Positions 7,801 to 15,452 of a DNA stretch of 64,000 nt are shown here, piece by piece. The notes beneath the pieces were generated by a model. That model was not told where the DNA came from, ran no database searches, and was given only the letters and a program-made list of their open reading frames with translations. Each line of letters starts with the position of its first letter. Position 1 is the first letter of the stretch. The stretch covers positions 1 through 64,000 of the forward strand of contig NZ_JACHCI010000019.1 of NCBI RefSeq assembly GCF_014200675.1, in the 5' to 3' direction. This DNA is from Janthinobacterium saanense (GTDB lineage Bacteria; Pseudomonadota; Gammaproteobacteria; Burkholderiales; Burkholderiaceae_D). A program made the position numbers and the translations under genes.

Positions 7801-10800
7801 GCGTATTCTCCTTTCACTGTATTGGCCCAGGCCGAAGCCCTGGCCGATTGATCGACGCCATCGACCACCATGCGCGCGGCATTGGCAGTCGATTCGACGG
7901 TGGCCTGGATGGTGGCGCCCGTCTGCGCCCGCTGATCGGCACGCAAGCCTTCCAGCTCTTCGCGCATGGCCTGGTTGTCCTGGCGCAGGCCGCGAATCTC
8001 GGTGACCAGGGCGTCGGAACCCAGGTTGGCCGCCGCCGAGTAGCGCCCGGCATCGAACGCCACCGGTGTGGCAGGACCGGCCAAGGCGGCAAGCGCCGAA
8101 CCGGCAGGCGGGTTACTGAACTGCACACCCAGACCGGCCGCGCCGCCCATTGCTGCCTGCAGGTTGGCGATGGCCTGGGCCACCGTCAGCACACTGTCGT
8201 TGACAGTGATCAGCCCCGATACCTGAGCTTCCAATGCATTCAGGCTGGCCTGCTGCACGTCGACCTGCGCCGCCGCCCATTTCAAGGCATCCTGATTGGC
8301 CGCCATCACGCGGGCATAATCGGCCGCGTACCTGGCGTCCGATGCATTGACCACTTGCGACGCCGTCAGGAAGGCCTGCTCGGCGGCGGACAAGCCCGAT
8401 TGCGCCGTCGTATCGCCCGCATTGGCAGCGGCCAGGGTCTTCTCGAACTGCGCACGCGCTTCAGCGTATTTCTGTTCCGGCGTCAACGTGGACTGCGCGC
8501 CCAGGACCATGCTGGCGTTCAGGCCATTCAGGGTCGTGACCCAGGATTTGGATTTTTCCAGCGCCGACCTGGCGGCCGCCGCTTCGGTCTCGTAGGCTTT
8601 GGACAGCGCGTCCTTGGCACTAGTGACCGCCTTGGCCGCCTGGACCTGGTCGAACAGGGACTTGTTGACGTCGGCAATACCCGCACGCTGGCTAGCCAGC
8701 AGCTCGGCCGAACTCTTCGTCAATTCGTTCAACTGCTGTTGCAGATCCTTGTGCTCGCTGGCGATTTCACTGGCAGTTTTGCTGACTGCAGCCAGCTCGC
8801 CCGTGGCGGCGGCCAATTGCGCCGCATAATCGGCTGCCGTCTTGAACGGTTCGGCCAGCGCCAGCAACGATGCGTACAATTCCGCCGCGCCTTCCCTGCC
8901 TGTCGCCACGCCATCGGCAGCAGACAATACAGCCGCCTTGAAGCCGTCCATGGTCGTCACGCCACCCAGCTCCAACTTGCCCATGGCATCGTGGACGGAC
9001 TTGCTGATCGGCCCCATGCGTTCGGCTTCGGTGAGGAAGTTCTGCACGAAAAAGCCGGTACCACTAGTCAGCTTGTCAACGCCGCCAGCCACTTCAATCA
9101 GGTGTTCGCTCAACTTCACCGCACCCAGGCCCGTCGTATTGAACGACTTGCCCAATACCGCCAGCACGTCCGTCACCTGCATATAGTTGTTGGCAACGCG
9201 GGCCAGCGTTTCCAGATAGCCTTCGCCCACCTTCTGATACTTTTCCAGGCCGCCCACGCCAAACTTGGCCATGTCATCGCCCAGTTTTGAGAACGCGGCT
9301 TCCAGCGCTTTCTGGATTTCGTCACCCTTCAAATCTTTCAGCGAGATCTTGCCCAGGTCGACTACGAAGGTCTTCAACCGCGCATTGAATGCATCGCCGC
9401 CCAAGCCCAGCATGCCAGCCGCCGCGCTAACGGTATCGGACAGGCCAAGTATGACCTTGGTGAACTGGTCGTTCGCCTCGCGGTCAAGACCATTCAAGCC
9501 CGTTCTGTACTTATCTTTGGAGAACCAGCCGCCGGATGTCTTGGTATCCGTATATTGGCTGGCCAATACGCCACCGGTCTCAATACCACCCAGCGTAGCC
9601 TTGTTCAATAACAGGCCGGTATCGATGGTCGACGTTTTGCCACCAAAAATGGAGCCCAACACGCCGCCGGTGATTTTCCCGATCAAACCGCCAGTCAACT
9701 TATCGATTGCCAGACCGATGACGCCACCGGCGACTGCAACAACCAGCGCAGAAGAGCCAAATGTCGCCGCACCGCCTTTGCTGTCAGGAGCCGTGGCACC
9801 GGTCACACCGGAATTACGCACCAGCAGTCCACCCAAGCCACCAATGCCGGCCACCACCTGGCGCAGCGAATTGGCCATGGAAGCGGAGTAAGCCAGGCCC
9901 AGGCCGGAATTTTTCTCCATGATTTCCAGCGAATTCGAGATCGAATTGCTCTTGGCATTCGAGTCGCCCAGCACCGTGCCGGTGCCGGTGGCAGCCTGGC
10001 GATCCTTGGCGGTGGTATCGGCGCCACCACCGCCACCGGAAACAGCGACACCGATGGCCAACAGCATGCCGGCCACCATCGCAAACGCACCGATATTGGC
10101 GGGGAACGGGGCGGCCAGGGCCGATGCCAGGGCTGACACACCATAGGCGCCGGACTTGGCCGTTTCTGCGGCAGTGACTGGTCCGACCGATGCCACCGCG
10201 CCTGCAACCTCTGTCGTTGTCGCGGCCGTTTTCGCCGTCGTCACCAAAGTGATATTCGTCAGCTTTTCAAACAGGGACTTGGCATTCATGGCGAATTCGT
10301 ATGCGCGAAATCCCCTTTCCACCTTTTCCATCAGCTCATAGCCGGTGGAATGCGCGGTGAAAAAGCCTTTTGCCGCCGTGGCCATGTCGTGGTATTGCTT
10401 GACCGTCGACATATGCCTTTTATCTTCTGCCTTCTTCTTGGCATCTGGATCATCCTTTGCATCCACCATATCCTTGGCAAAAGTAAAATCGATATCTTCC
10501 TGCGTCTTGCGGAAACCCAGCAAGGCCGTGGTCATTTTTCCGATGGTGCTGCCGACATTGCCGAATGCCCGCTCAAGCTTCTTGCCAAATAAGACGGCAA
10601 ACTCACCCGCCTCCTTCCATTCCGCTTCGCTGTACTTGCGCTTGGGCGCTGCCGGCGCGGCTTTTTCCTTGGCCTTAGCGTCTGCTGCCGCTTTACCCGC
10701 CGTCTCAAGATTGGCATCGCTCTGCTCTTCCGATGCAAAAGAGCCATACTTTGCTGCCGCACCACCTGCAGCGAGGGCGGTGGGAGCGCCGGCGGCGCGC

Positions 10801-11096
10801 AGGGCCGCGAGCCGCGTGTAAGCATTTCCCAGGCCGCTGACCAGCTTGAAGGCGTCGGCCATCGACTTCGCCTCGTTTGCATTGAATGCACCGAGCGCTT
10901 TTGCGGCAGCAGTCGCATCGCGCGCCTGCTCAGCCTGGGCGCGCAACAGCAGTGCCGACGATTCCGCCTCCGTATTGGCGGCCTTGAGGCTCTCGGCGGC
11001 AACCAGACTGGCCTCACTGAGTGCCTTCAGCACTTGTACCGCGTCGACTCCCTTGCTCAAGTCGAGGCTAAGTTTTAATTCTGTTATCTCTGGCAT
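7797..11096 (-). CDS. Tail tape measure protein
   Basis: A 1,099-residue protein, by far the longest of the cluster. It has alpha-helical, Ala-rich coiled-coil ends (for example SALLLRAQAEQARDATAAAKAL near residue 50 and a long helical region after residue 770) and a central hydrophobic Gly/Ala-rich part (AFAMVAGMLLAIGVAVSGGGGG, then GGVIGLAIDKLTGGLIGKITGG) typical of tape measure proteins. These fill the tail tube and set its length. The start was moved to 11096 because the longer frame begins inside a terminator hairpin. It follows the frameshifted chaperone gene, as in other siphovirus-like tails. Confidence 0.9.
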   Translation of the reverse strand: MPEITELKLSLDLSKGVDAVQVLKALSEASLVAAESLKAANTEAESSALLLRAQAEQARDATAAAKALGAFNANEAKSMADAFKLVSGLGNAYTRLAALRAAGAPTALAAGGAAAKYGSFASEEQSDANLETAGKAAADAKAKEKAAPAAPKRKYSEAEWKEAGEFAVLFGKKLERAFGNVGSTIGKMTTALLGFRKTQEDIDFTFAKDMVDAKDDPDAKKKAEDKRHMSTVKQYHDMATAAKGFFTAHSTGYELMEKVERGFRAYEFAMNAKSLFEKLTNITLVTTAKTAATTTEVAGAVASVGPVTAAETAKSGAYGVSALASALAAPFPANIGAFAMVAGMLLAIGVAVSGGGGGADTTAKDRQAATGTGTVLGDSNAKSNSISNSLEIMEKNSGLGLAYSASMANSLRQVVAGIGGLGGLLVRNSGVTGATAPDSKGGAATFGSSALVVAVAGGVIGLAIDKLTGGLIGKITGGVLGSIFGGKTSTIDTGLLLNKATLGGIETGGVLASQYTDTKTSGGWFSKDKYRTGLNGLDREANDQFTKVILGLSDTVSAAAGMLGLGGDAFNARLKTFVVDLGKISLKDLKGDEIQKALEAAFSKLGDDMAKFGVGGLEKYQKVGEGYLETLARVANNYMQVTDVLAVLGKSFNTTGLGAVKLSEHLIEVAGGVDKLTSGTGFFVQNFLTEAERMGPISKSVHDAMGKLELGGVTTMDGFKAAVLSAADGVATGREGAAELYASLLALAEPFKTAADYAAQLAAATGELAAVSKTASEIASEHKDLQQQLNELTKSSAELLASQRAGIADVNKSLFDQVQAAKAVTSAKDALSKAYETEAAAARSALEKSKSWVTTLNGLNASMVLGAQSTLTPEQKYAEARAQFEKTLAAANAGDTTAQSGLSAAEQAFLTASQVVNASDARYAADYARVMAANQDALKWAAAQVDVQQASLNALEAQVSGLITVNDSVLTVAQAIANLQAAMGGAAGLGVQFSNPPAGSALAALAGPATPVAFDAGRYSAAANLGSDALVTEIRGLRQDNQAMREELEGLRADQRAQTGATIQATVESTANAARMVVDGVDQSARASAWANTVKGEYA

Positions 11097-11107
11097 GGTT
11101 GGCCCAT

Positions 11108-11129
11108 AAAAAAAGCCGCGCATGGCGGC
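11108..11129 (-). terminator. Intrinsic terminator before the tape measure gene
   Basis: On the minus strand, GCCGC, a five-base loop and GCGGC are followed by seven T residues ending only 12 bases before the tape measure ATG. It lies between the chaperone frame and the tape measure gene. Confidence 0.75.
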
Positions 11130-11168
11130 CTGGTTGGAAGATGCCAGCGTGGACGCTGGCCGCGTGCG

Positions 11169-11956
11169 CTAGGCTTTGGCATGCTGGTGCGACAAAAACA
11201 GCGCGTCGAGCCGGTCCAGCAGCTGGTGCTCGAAGGGCTCGATGGCGATGCCGTGGCGCGCCTGCCAGGCGAGGATTTCGGTGCTGGCGATGGGATTGAC
11301 GGCCATGCCGTTCTGGCGCTTGCCATTGAGCTGCGCAAACCATTCCCATACATGGGCCAGTTCGAACGGCAGCGATGGCGCCGCCTCTTCGGGCGGCGCG
11401 CGGAACAAAGGATGGCGCCGGGCGGCATCGAGATGCTCGCCCTTGGCATGGCCGTCGGCCGCGCGCGCGCCGCGCTCGAACTGGTAGCCAGCGTAGCGCA
11501 GCAGGCTGGCCGTCAGAGTTTCAAAAAAATCGACTCGTTTTCCAGCGCATTGGTGACTTTTTCCTGCCAGGTCGGGTATTTTTCAAAGGCCGCTTCCAGC
11601 AGCGTGGCATCGAGTGGCACGGCAGCGCCGTTGCTGGTAAAGCCATACCAGCCCGTCACCACGGCCAGCGCCAGCCGTTTCTGGTTGCCGTCGATGGCTT
11701 GCACCAGCAATTCAGCGCCTTCGTCAGTCGAGGCATCGATGGCCGTCTTGCGGCGCGCCGACTTTTTGTAGCCTTCGGCGCGCACGGCATTGTTCGCCAC
11801 ACGGTATTGTTCGCTGTTCTTGCCGACGATGGTCAGGCCGGCAACCGCTTCGCCATCGGCGTCGAAAATGACGGGGACGTCGAAGGTGACGGGAGCGGCC
11901 ACCGCGTTGATGTTGCCGATATCGAAACCTGCCTGGATTTTTTGTGCGTTGTTCAT
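11169..11956 (-). CDS. Tail assembly chaperone, -1 frameshift product (GT-like)
   Basis: A second reading frame runs without a stop from the slippery site at 11528-11522 to a TAG at 11169-11171. A -1 slip would add 117 residues to the first 145 residues of the short chaperone, giving a 262-residue fusion. The added part includes LAHVWEWFAQLNGKRQNGM and LAWQARHGIAIEPFEHQLL, a helical pattern common in second-frame tail chaperone extensions. No ATG with a ribosome site starts this frame; the first candidate is a TTG well inside it. In lambda-like tails the fusion recruits tail tube protein to the tape measure. Confidence 0.85.
11513..11956 (-). CDS. Tail assembly chaperone, unshifted product (G-like)
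   Basis: A 147-residue protein encoded between the tail tube and tape measure genes, the standard place for the tail assembly chaperone. It has mixed alpha/beta composition (FDVPVIFDADGEAVAGLTIVG near residue 25; a helical C-terminus with LLEAAFEKYPTWQEKVTNAL). Translation stops at a TGA only three codons after the TTTTTTG heptamer, exactly as needed for a minority -1 frameshift into the longer product. The family is inferred from position, size and the frameshift. Confidence 0.75.
   Translation of the reverse strand: MNNAQKIQAGFDIGNINAVAAPVTFDVPVIFDADGEAVAGLTIVGKNSEQYRVANNAVRAEGYKKSARRKTAIDASTDEGAELLVQAIDGNQKRLALAVVTGWYGFTSNGAAVPLDATLLEAAFEKYPTWQEKVTNALENESIFLKL
11522..11528 (-). promoter_or_regulatory. 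Programmed -1 ribosomal frameshift heptamer T TTT TTG
   Basis: The zero-frame codons are ATT TTT TTG, so the heptamer has the X XXY YYZ form in the right phase. After a slip, reading continues in GAA ACT CTG and stays open for 117 codons. The zero-frame stop follows three codons later. This mirrors the G/GT arrangement of lambda-like tail chaperones. Confidence 0.85.
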
Positions 11957-11982
11957 TGGTGTGATGCTTTCTGATTGAGTGA

Positions 11983-12011
11983 AAATAAAAAGGCCGCCAC
12001 GCGGGCGGCCC
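11983..12011 (-). terminator. Intrinsic terminator after the tail tube gene
   Basis: On the minus strand, GGCCGCC, a five-base loop and GGCGGCC are followed by TTTTTATTTT. It lies in the 75-base gap between the tail tube and the chaperone genes. It could lower downstream expression relative to the tube subunit, which is needed in the highest copy number. Confidence 0.85.
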
Positions 12012-12031
12012 TGGAGCCAAGCGTTAGATGC

Positions 12032-13237
12032 TTACAGGGCGCTGTCCTGGATGGTCAAGGTGGTCGCTTCGTGCTGTGCATCGATGCCCTGGTAACGCAA
12101 CACATCAAAGGCGCAGGTGACGATCTTGTTTTTCTCGCCGTCGTCGATCTTGGCCGAAGTGATCTTGATGCGGCCCATGGCCAGCGCCAGTACGTCGGCG
12201 TTAGTCGCCGTGCCCGACGCCATGGCGTAAGCCAGCGGGATTTCCGTCTCGGCCTTGAAGTAGTCAAGATAGGTGGCGTCCTGCAGCAGCACCGTGAACT
12301 GGCCCGAGCCCAGCACCTTGCCGCGCGAGGCGGCCGTGGCGTACTTGGAGCCGATCACCGGATCGACCTTGACCTGGCCGTCCAGCGACACCGACATGCC
12401 GGTGCAAATCTGCGATGGAATGCCATTGACCGACAGCAGCGAGGTGGCGCCCGAGAATTTGCCGGCGCCAGGTGCGGCCACCGGCGTGGGGAAATACGGC
12501 ACGGCCGTGGTCGGGCCTTCCGCCTTGCCTATCAGGGTGAAGTCCACGCTGGTGATGCCGTTCGGCTGCACCGCGATATCCATCTTGCTGACCAGCTGGT
12601 CGACGAAGCTGCGGTGTACGCCAACGCCGGGGTCCTGCACTTCGACGGTGAACCAGTCGGTGGTATGGCCTTTCAACGGGGTGAAGCTGCGCTTGCCGAC
12701 AGCAGCCACGCCGACCGAATCACCGGCCGCCTTGACCACAATGGCCGAACCGTCCATGAACTGGCCATTCAGGTTGGTGGCCGTGACGGAAGTGACGAAA
12801 AAGTTCTTCGCGTTATTGACGGTGGCCGGCGCCGCCAAGCCGCTGAAACGCACCACGCTGCCGGCGCGGAAGCCGTCGGCCAGCCAGGAGCCGGCGCTGC
12901 GGGTCAGGCCGGTAGCGCCGGCGGCGATGGTGGTTTGCGCGGCAGTGACGCCGCCCGCCGTGAAGTCGCGGCGCAGCAGCGCAGCCATCAGCGGTGCGTA
13001 GGTGCCGCAAGCCGCTTCGGCCTTGATGGCGCCCGAGGTGCGGAAGTTACCCAGGCGGGTATCGCCCTGCTGCTGGCTGGCGTCGATTTCGGCGCTCGCA
13101 TATTTATCTGCTTCGGTGTCGAAGGTGGCCGTGACGCGGGGATAAATCTGGCCGCCGCCGGCAGCGGCCTTGCTGCCTTCTGCTGCCTGTTTGCTGATAA
13201 CGATCAAGCTGTCGATGCCGTTTGCTGTCGATGCCAT
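12032..13237 (-). CDS. Major tail tube protein
   Basis: A 401-residue protein at the head of the structural operon. It is beta-rich and ends TCAFDVLRYQGIDAQHEATTLTIQDSAL. It begins with a short helical lead and a PRVTATFDTEADKYASAEIDAS segment, like siphovirus tube subunits. It directly precedes the chaperone and tape measure genes. AAAGG lies nine bases before the ATG. Two terminator hairpins stand between it and the regulatory genes, and one stands after it. No sheath gene accompanies it, so the tail should be non-contractile. Confidence 0.75.
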   Translation of the reverse strand: MASTANGIDSLIVISKQAAEGSKAAAGGGQIYPRVTATFDTEADKYASAEIDASQQQGDTRLGNFRTSGAIKAEAACGTYAPLMAALLRRDFTAGGVTAAQTTIAAGATGLTRSAGSWLADGFRAGSVVRFSGLAAPATVNNAKNFFVTSVTATNLNGQFMDGSAIVVKAAGDSVGVAAVGKRSFTPLKGHTTDWFTVEVQDPGVGVHRSFVDQLVSKMDIAVQPNGITSVDFTLIGKAEGPTTAVPYFPTPVAAPGAGKFSGATSLLSVNGIPSQICTGMSVSLDGQVKVDPVIGSKYATAASRGKVLGSGQFTVLLQDATYLDYFKAETEIPLAYAMASGTATNADVLALAMGRIKITSAKIDDGEKNKIVTCAFDVLRYQGIDAQHEATTLTIQDSAL

Positions 13238-13259
13238 AGGTAGTGCCTTTCATGGGATG

Positions 13260-13285
13260 AAAAAAAAGACCGCCGGGGCGGTCTT
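13260..13285 (-). terminator. Intrinsic terminator upstream of the tail tube gene (proximal)
   Basis: On the minus strand, AAGACCGCC and GGCGGTCTT form a nine-pair stem with a two-base centre (in practice a slightly shorter stem with a small loop), followed by an eight-base T run. It precedes the tail tube start by about 25 bases, so readthrough is required for tail expression unless a promoter lies between. Confidence 0.85.
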
Positions 13286-13315
13286 GGGATGGAACTGAAA
13301 AATAGGAAGTAAAAC

Positions 13316-13378
13316 GAAAAAGCCCGCGCACGGTGAGGCGGCGGGCTGAAGTCTGGTCCAAGGGCGTAAGAACGCCCT
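13316..13378 (-). terminator. Second terminator and adjoining hairpin in the 300-base leader of the tail tube gene
   Basis: AGCCCGC and GCGGGCT at 13321-13347 enclose a 13-base loop and are followed on the minus strand by TTTTTCG. A separate hairpin, AGGGCGT and ACGCCCT with a four-base loop, lies at 13361-13378 without a T run. The rest of the 13238-13536 stretch shows no convincing gene. Confidence 0.7.
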
Positions 13379-13536
13379 ATGGGACTATTTGCTGGATCAG
13401 GTTCTCCTATCGGTGTCGCGCCGGAAGCGCGTCTATTACGAGTGGAGAAGCATGTGGTGTTGCTGTGCTGCTGCGTTACTGAGACTTCATTATGGGGCTG
13501 TTTTTTTTCCTGTCCAGGCATATTGCAAAAACTTTT

Positions 13537-14070
13537 TCAGCGTCCCAACCGGCGCATGGCACGGGCGCCGTGGGACTGGAAGATGCTTTCCAGTTCACTG
13601 ACCATATCCTTGATACGTTCCAGCTCAAAACCGCCGGAACAGTTGATGGCGGCCTCGCCGCTGCCACTGCAGGCCTTGCAGATGGCGTGCACGCCAGCGG
13701 CTTCAACACCGGTGCCGTGGCAAGTTTTACATTTGCTGTCCAGCCAATGCGCCAGCGACGCTTCGGCCACGCGGCGGTACAGGGTGTTGGCCGCCTGCGC
13801 ATCCCAGGCGGTATTGGCCTTGACCCAGCGCCGCGCGCGGCCTTTTTCGGTGACAGCTGCGGTCCAGGCGCGCAGCAGCTGCGCCAGGTTGCCCGCATTG
13901 CCCTCGAACAGACGGCTGATGCTGCCATCCGCATATTTGACGCGGCACAGCAAGGCGCCCATGTCGCCGGCCAGCGCGGCCGCCGCGAGCACGTCCAGGC
14001 TGTGGTGGTGGGCATCGCCGCGCAGATTTTGCGATGACAGCGATGCGATATAGTGTTCAGCAAACCCCAT
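13537..14070 (-). CDS. Zinc-finger protein in the position of a Q-type late antiterminator
   Basis: A 177-residue protein with two DnaJ-like CxxCxGxG motifs, CKTCHGTG (about residue 111) and CKACSGSG (about residue 132), which should bind one zinc. The rest is helical. Some lambdoid late antiterminators carry such a four-cysteine finger, and this gene lies between the control region and the terminator-studded tail operon. An antiterminator role is therefore attractive but unproven. GAGGAG lies five bases before the ATG. It could also be a phage zinc-binding protein of another function. Confidence 0.5.
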   Translation of the reverse strand: MGFAEHYIASLSSQNLRGDAHHHSLDVLAAAALAGDMGALLCRVKYADGSISRLFEGNAGNLAQLLRAWTAAVTEKGRARRWVKANTAWDAQAANTLYRRVAEASLAHWLDSKCKTCHGTGVEAAGVHAICKACSGSGEAAINCSGGFELERIKDMVSELESIFQSHGARAMRRLGR

Positions 14071-14101
14071 GATTTCTCCTCGTTGATACTTGATTCTGCT
14101 A

Positions 14102-14527
14102 CTAGCCGTTGCGTTTTTGCGCCGGTCCGAACAGCGCTTCCACCAGCGGATCGCGGCCCGCCGCGCCAGGCGCCCAGTTCGACGTATGGCGCACCTGGGG
14201 CGGCAGTTCGGCCCAACCGTCGCCTTCGTCGTCCAGCGCGCCCGGTCCGTACAGGGCCGGCCGCTGGCGCCCCGGTTCGGTGCAATGGCGCTGCGCCAGG
14301 TGGATCATGCCGCTGCCGCACATATGGCGCAGGTAGCGGCTCATGGTGCCCGCGTCCAGCGACAGCAAGCTGGCCAGCTGGGCGGCGCTGGCCTGGCCGT
14401 GTTCGGCGATGTATTGCACGATGCGTGCGATATGCAGCTGTGACTTCTTGCTGCGGCCTTTCAATTCGCGCGGTCCCTGTGGCGCGCTGCTCGTCCGCTT
14501 TACCCGGCTTATACTCGTAATCAACAT
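14102..14527 (-). CDS. Winged-helix DNA-binding protein of the tail operon
   Basis: A 141-residue protein with a helix-turn-helix of winged-helix type at about residues 35-80 (IVQYIAEHGQASAAQLASLL, then DAGTMSRYLRHM). It is the first gene of the leftward operon. The start at 14527 is set by GGGGGAGGT five bases upstream; the longer open frame has no such site. It is divergent from the S24 repressor gene and shares its operator region. By analogy with pyocin control it might activate the tail genes, but only the DNA-binding fold is visible. Confidence 0.65.
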   Translation of the reverse strand: MLITSISRVKRTSSAPQGPRELKGRSKKSQLHIARIVQYIAEHGQASAAQLASLLSLDAGTMSRYLRHMCGSGMIHLAQRHCTEPGRQRPALYGPGALDDEGDGWAELPPQVRHTSNWAPGAAGRDPLVEALFGPAQKRNG

Positions 14528-14597
14528 GCTAGACCTCCCCCTTGTGCTTGCCCGGCGTGAGACGCTGTTGTGCGAATTTGCGACAGGCAACAAGTGG

Positions 14598-14653
14598 ACT
14601 TTATCAATCGCTAATGTTAAAGTCAAGCATTTGGTAATTTATCAAACGGTAAA
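14598..14653. promoter_or_regulatory. Overlapping divergent promoters with two operator boxes
   Basis: Leftward promoter: TTGACT at 14626-14621, 17-base spacer, TAAAGT at 14603-14598. Rightward repressor promoter: TTAAAG at 14617-14622, 17-base spacer, TATCAA at 14640-14645. Each -10 is covered by a 16-base box related to TTTATCGAACGATAAA: O1 at 14638-14653 (14 of 16 matches) and O2 at 14600-14615 (12 of 16). This is the layout of a repressor that blocks both directions. Confidence 0.7.
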
Positions 14654-14666
14654 TTTAAGGTCTAAT

Positions 14667-15401
14667 ATGGAGATGAATATGTATCAATACAGACGCGATC
14701 GCCTCCTGATGCTGATCGGGGAACGCTACGACAACACGCGCAAGAAAATTTCCGACGCCAGCGGCTGGAGCGAGGCACGCATCTCGCAAATCCTCTCGCC
14801 CACTTATCGCGACGGGCGCGCCTTCAGCGAAAAGATCGCGCGCAAACTGGAAGCCGATCTGCAGCTAGCCAGCATGTACTTCGACCAGGGCGCCGCGCCC
14901 GACCAGGCAAGCCTGGCGGCGCGTGCACTGGCCGGTGGGCAGGCGGTGGTGGTGGCTGGCGGCGCAGACGAGGAAGATGAACGCTTTTACGCCATCCGCA
15001 AGGTGAAACTGCGCCTGTCGGCCGGCATCACGGGCTTTGCCATCGAACCGGAAACGCATGATGGCAGCACCATCAGCGTGCCGCGCGGCTGGGTCGAACG
15101 CAATGGCTATCACCCGGACAAACTGGTGGCCATCAAGGTCAAGGGCGAGAGCATGGAGCCGGCCCTGTACGAGGACGATGTGGTGATCATCAACACGGCC
15201 GACAGCCGGCCCGTCGATGGCGTGGTATTTGCCGTCAACTATGAAGGTGAACCGGTGGTCAAGCGGCTGGCGCGCGATATCGGCGAGTGGTGGCTGACGT
15301 CGGATAATCCCGACCAGCGCAAATACCACCGCAAAATGTGCCGTGGCAATGAATGTCTGATCGTCGGCCGGGTCGTGCGCAAGGAAAGCGAGCGGATTTG
15401 A
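14667..15401 (+). CDS. LexA/CI-like S24 repressor of the tail module
   Basis: A 244-residue repressor. The N-terminal helix-turn-helix lies at about residues 18-55 (KISDASGWSEARISQILS). The C-terminal S24 domain holds the nucleophile serine in VKGESMEP and the general-base lysine in EPVVKRLA. An Ala-Gly pair in VVVAGGADEE lies between the domains, where RecA-stimulated self-cleavage usually occurs. It should hold the tail operon silent until DNA damage. The start is taken at 14667, six bases after AAGG; in-frame ATGs at 14673 and 14679 are alternatives. A perfect operator-like box follows the gene. Confidence 0.85.
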   Translation: MEMNMYQYRRDRLLMLIGERYDNTRKKISDASGWSEARISQILSPTYRDGRAFSEKIARKLEADLQLASMYFDQGAAPDQASLAARALAGGQAVVVAGGADEEDERFYAIRKVKLRLSAGITGFAIEPETHDGSTISVPRGWVERNGYHPDKLVAIKVKGESMEPALYEDDVVIINTADSRPVDGVVFAVNYEGEPVVKRLARDIGEWWLTSDNPDQRKYHRKMCRGNECLIVGRVVRKESERI

Positions 15402-15405
15402 AGAT

Positions 15406-15448
15406 GGAGTTTATCGAACGATAAACTCCGTTTAAACATTTTTTAAAC
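15406..15448. terminator. Perfect inverted repeat with operator-like core, plus second hairpin, between convergent genes
   Basis: GGAGTTTATCG (15406-15416) and CGATAAACTCC (15419-15429) are exact inverted copies separated by AA. The core TTTATCGAACGATAAA matches the boxes in the repressor promoter. A second inverted repeat, GTTTAAA and TTTAAAC with a CATTT loop, lies at 15430-15448. The site separates the repressor (+) from prpF (-) and may act as terminator, operator or both. Confidence 0.6.
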
Positions 15449-15452
15449 TGCG

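Noticed and set aside
11084-11449. 121-codon frame overlapping the chaperone -1 frame
   Set aside because: It is a third frame across the chaperone extension with Arg/Pro-rich shadow composition; the -1 frame explains the coding signal.
13204-13521. 105-codon minus-strand frame across the tail tube leader
   Set aside because: It runs through two terminators and has biased, unstructured content (Ser/Pro/Arg runs). It also overlaps the well-supported tail tube start.
1-15450. Intact prophage
   Set aside because: No head, packaging or integration genes are visible, and the tail tube follows regulatory genes directly. A tail-only element fits better.
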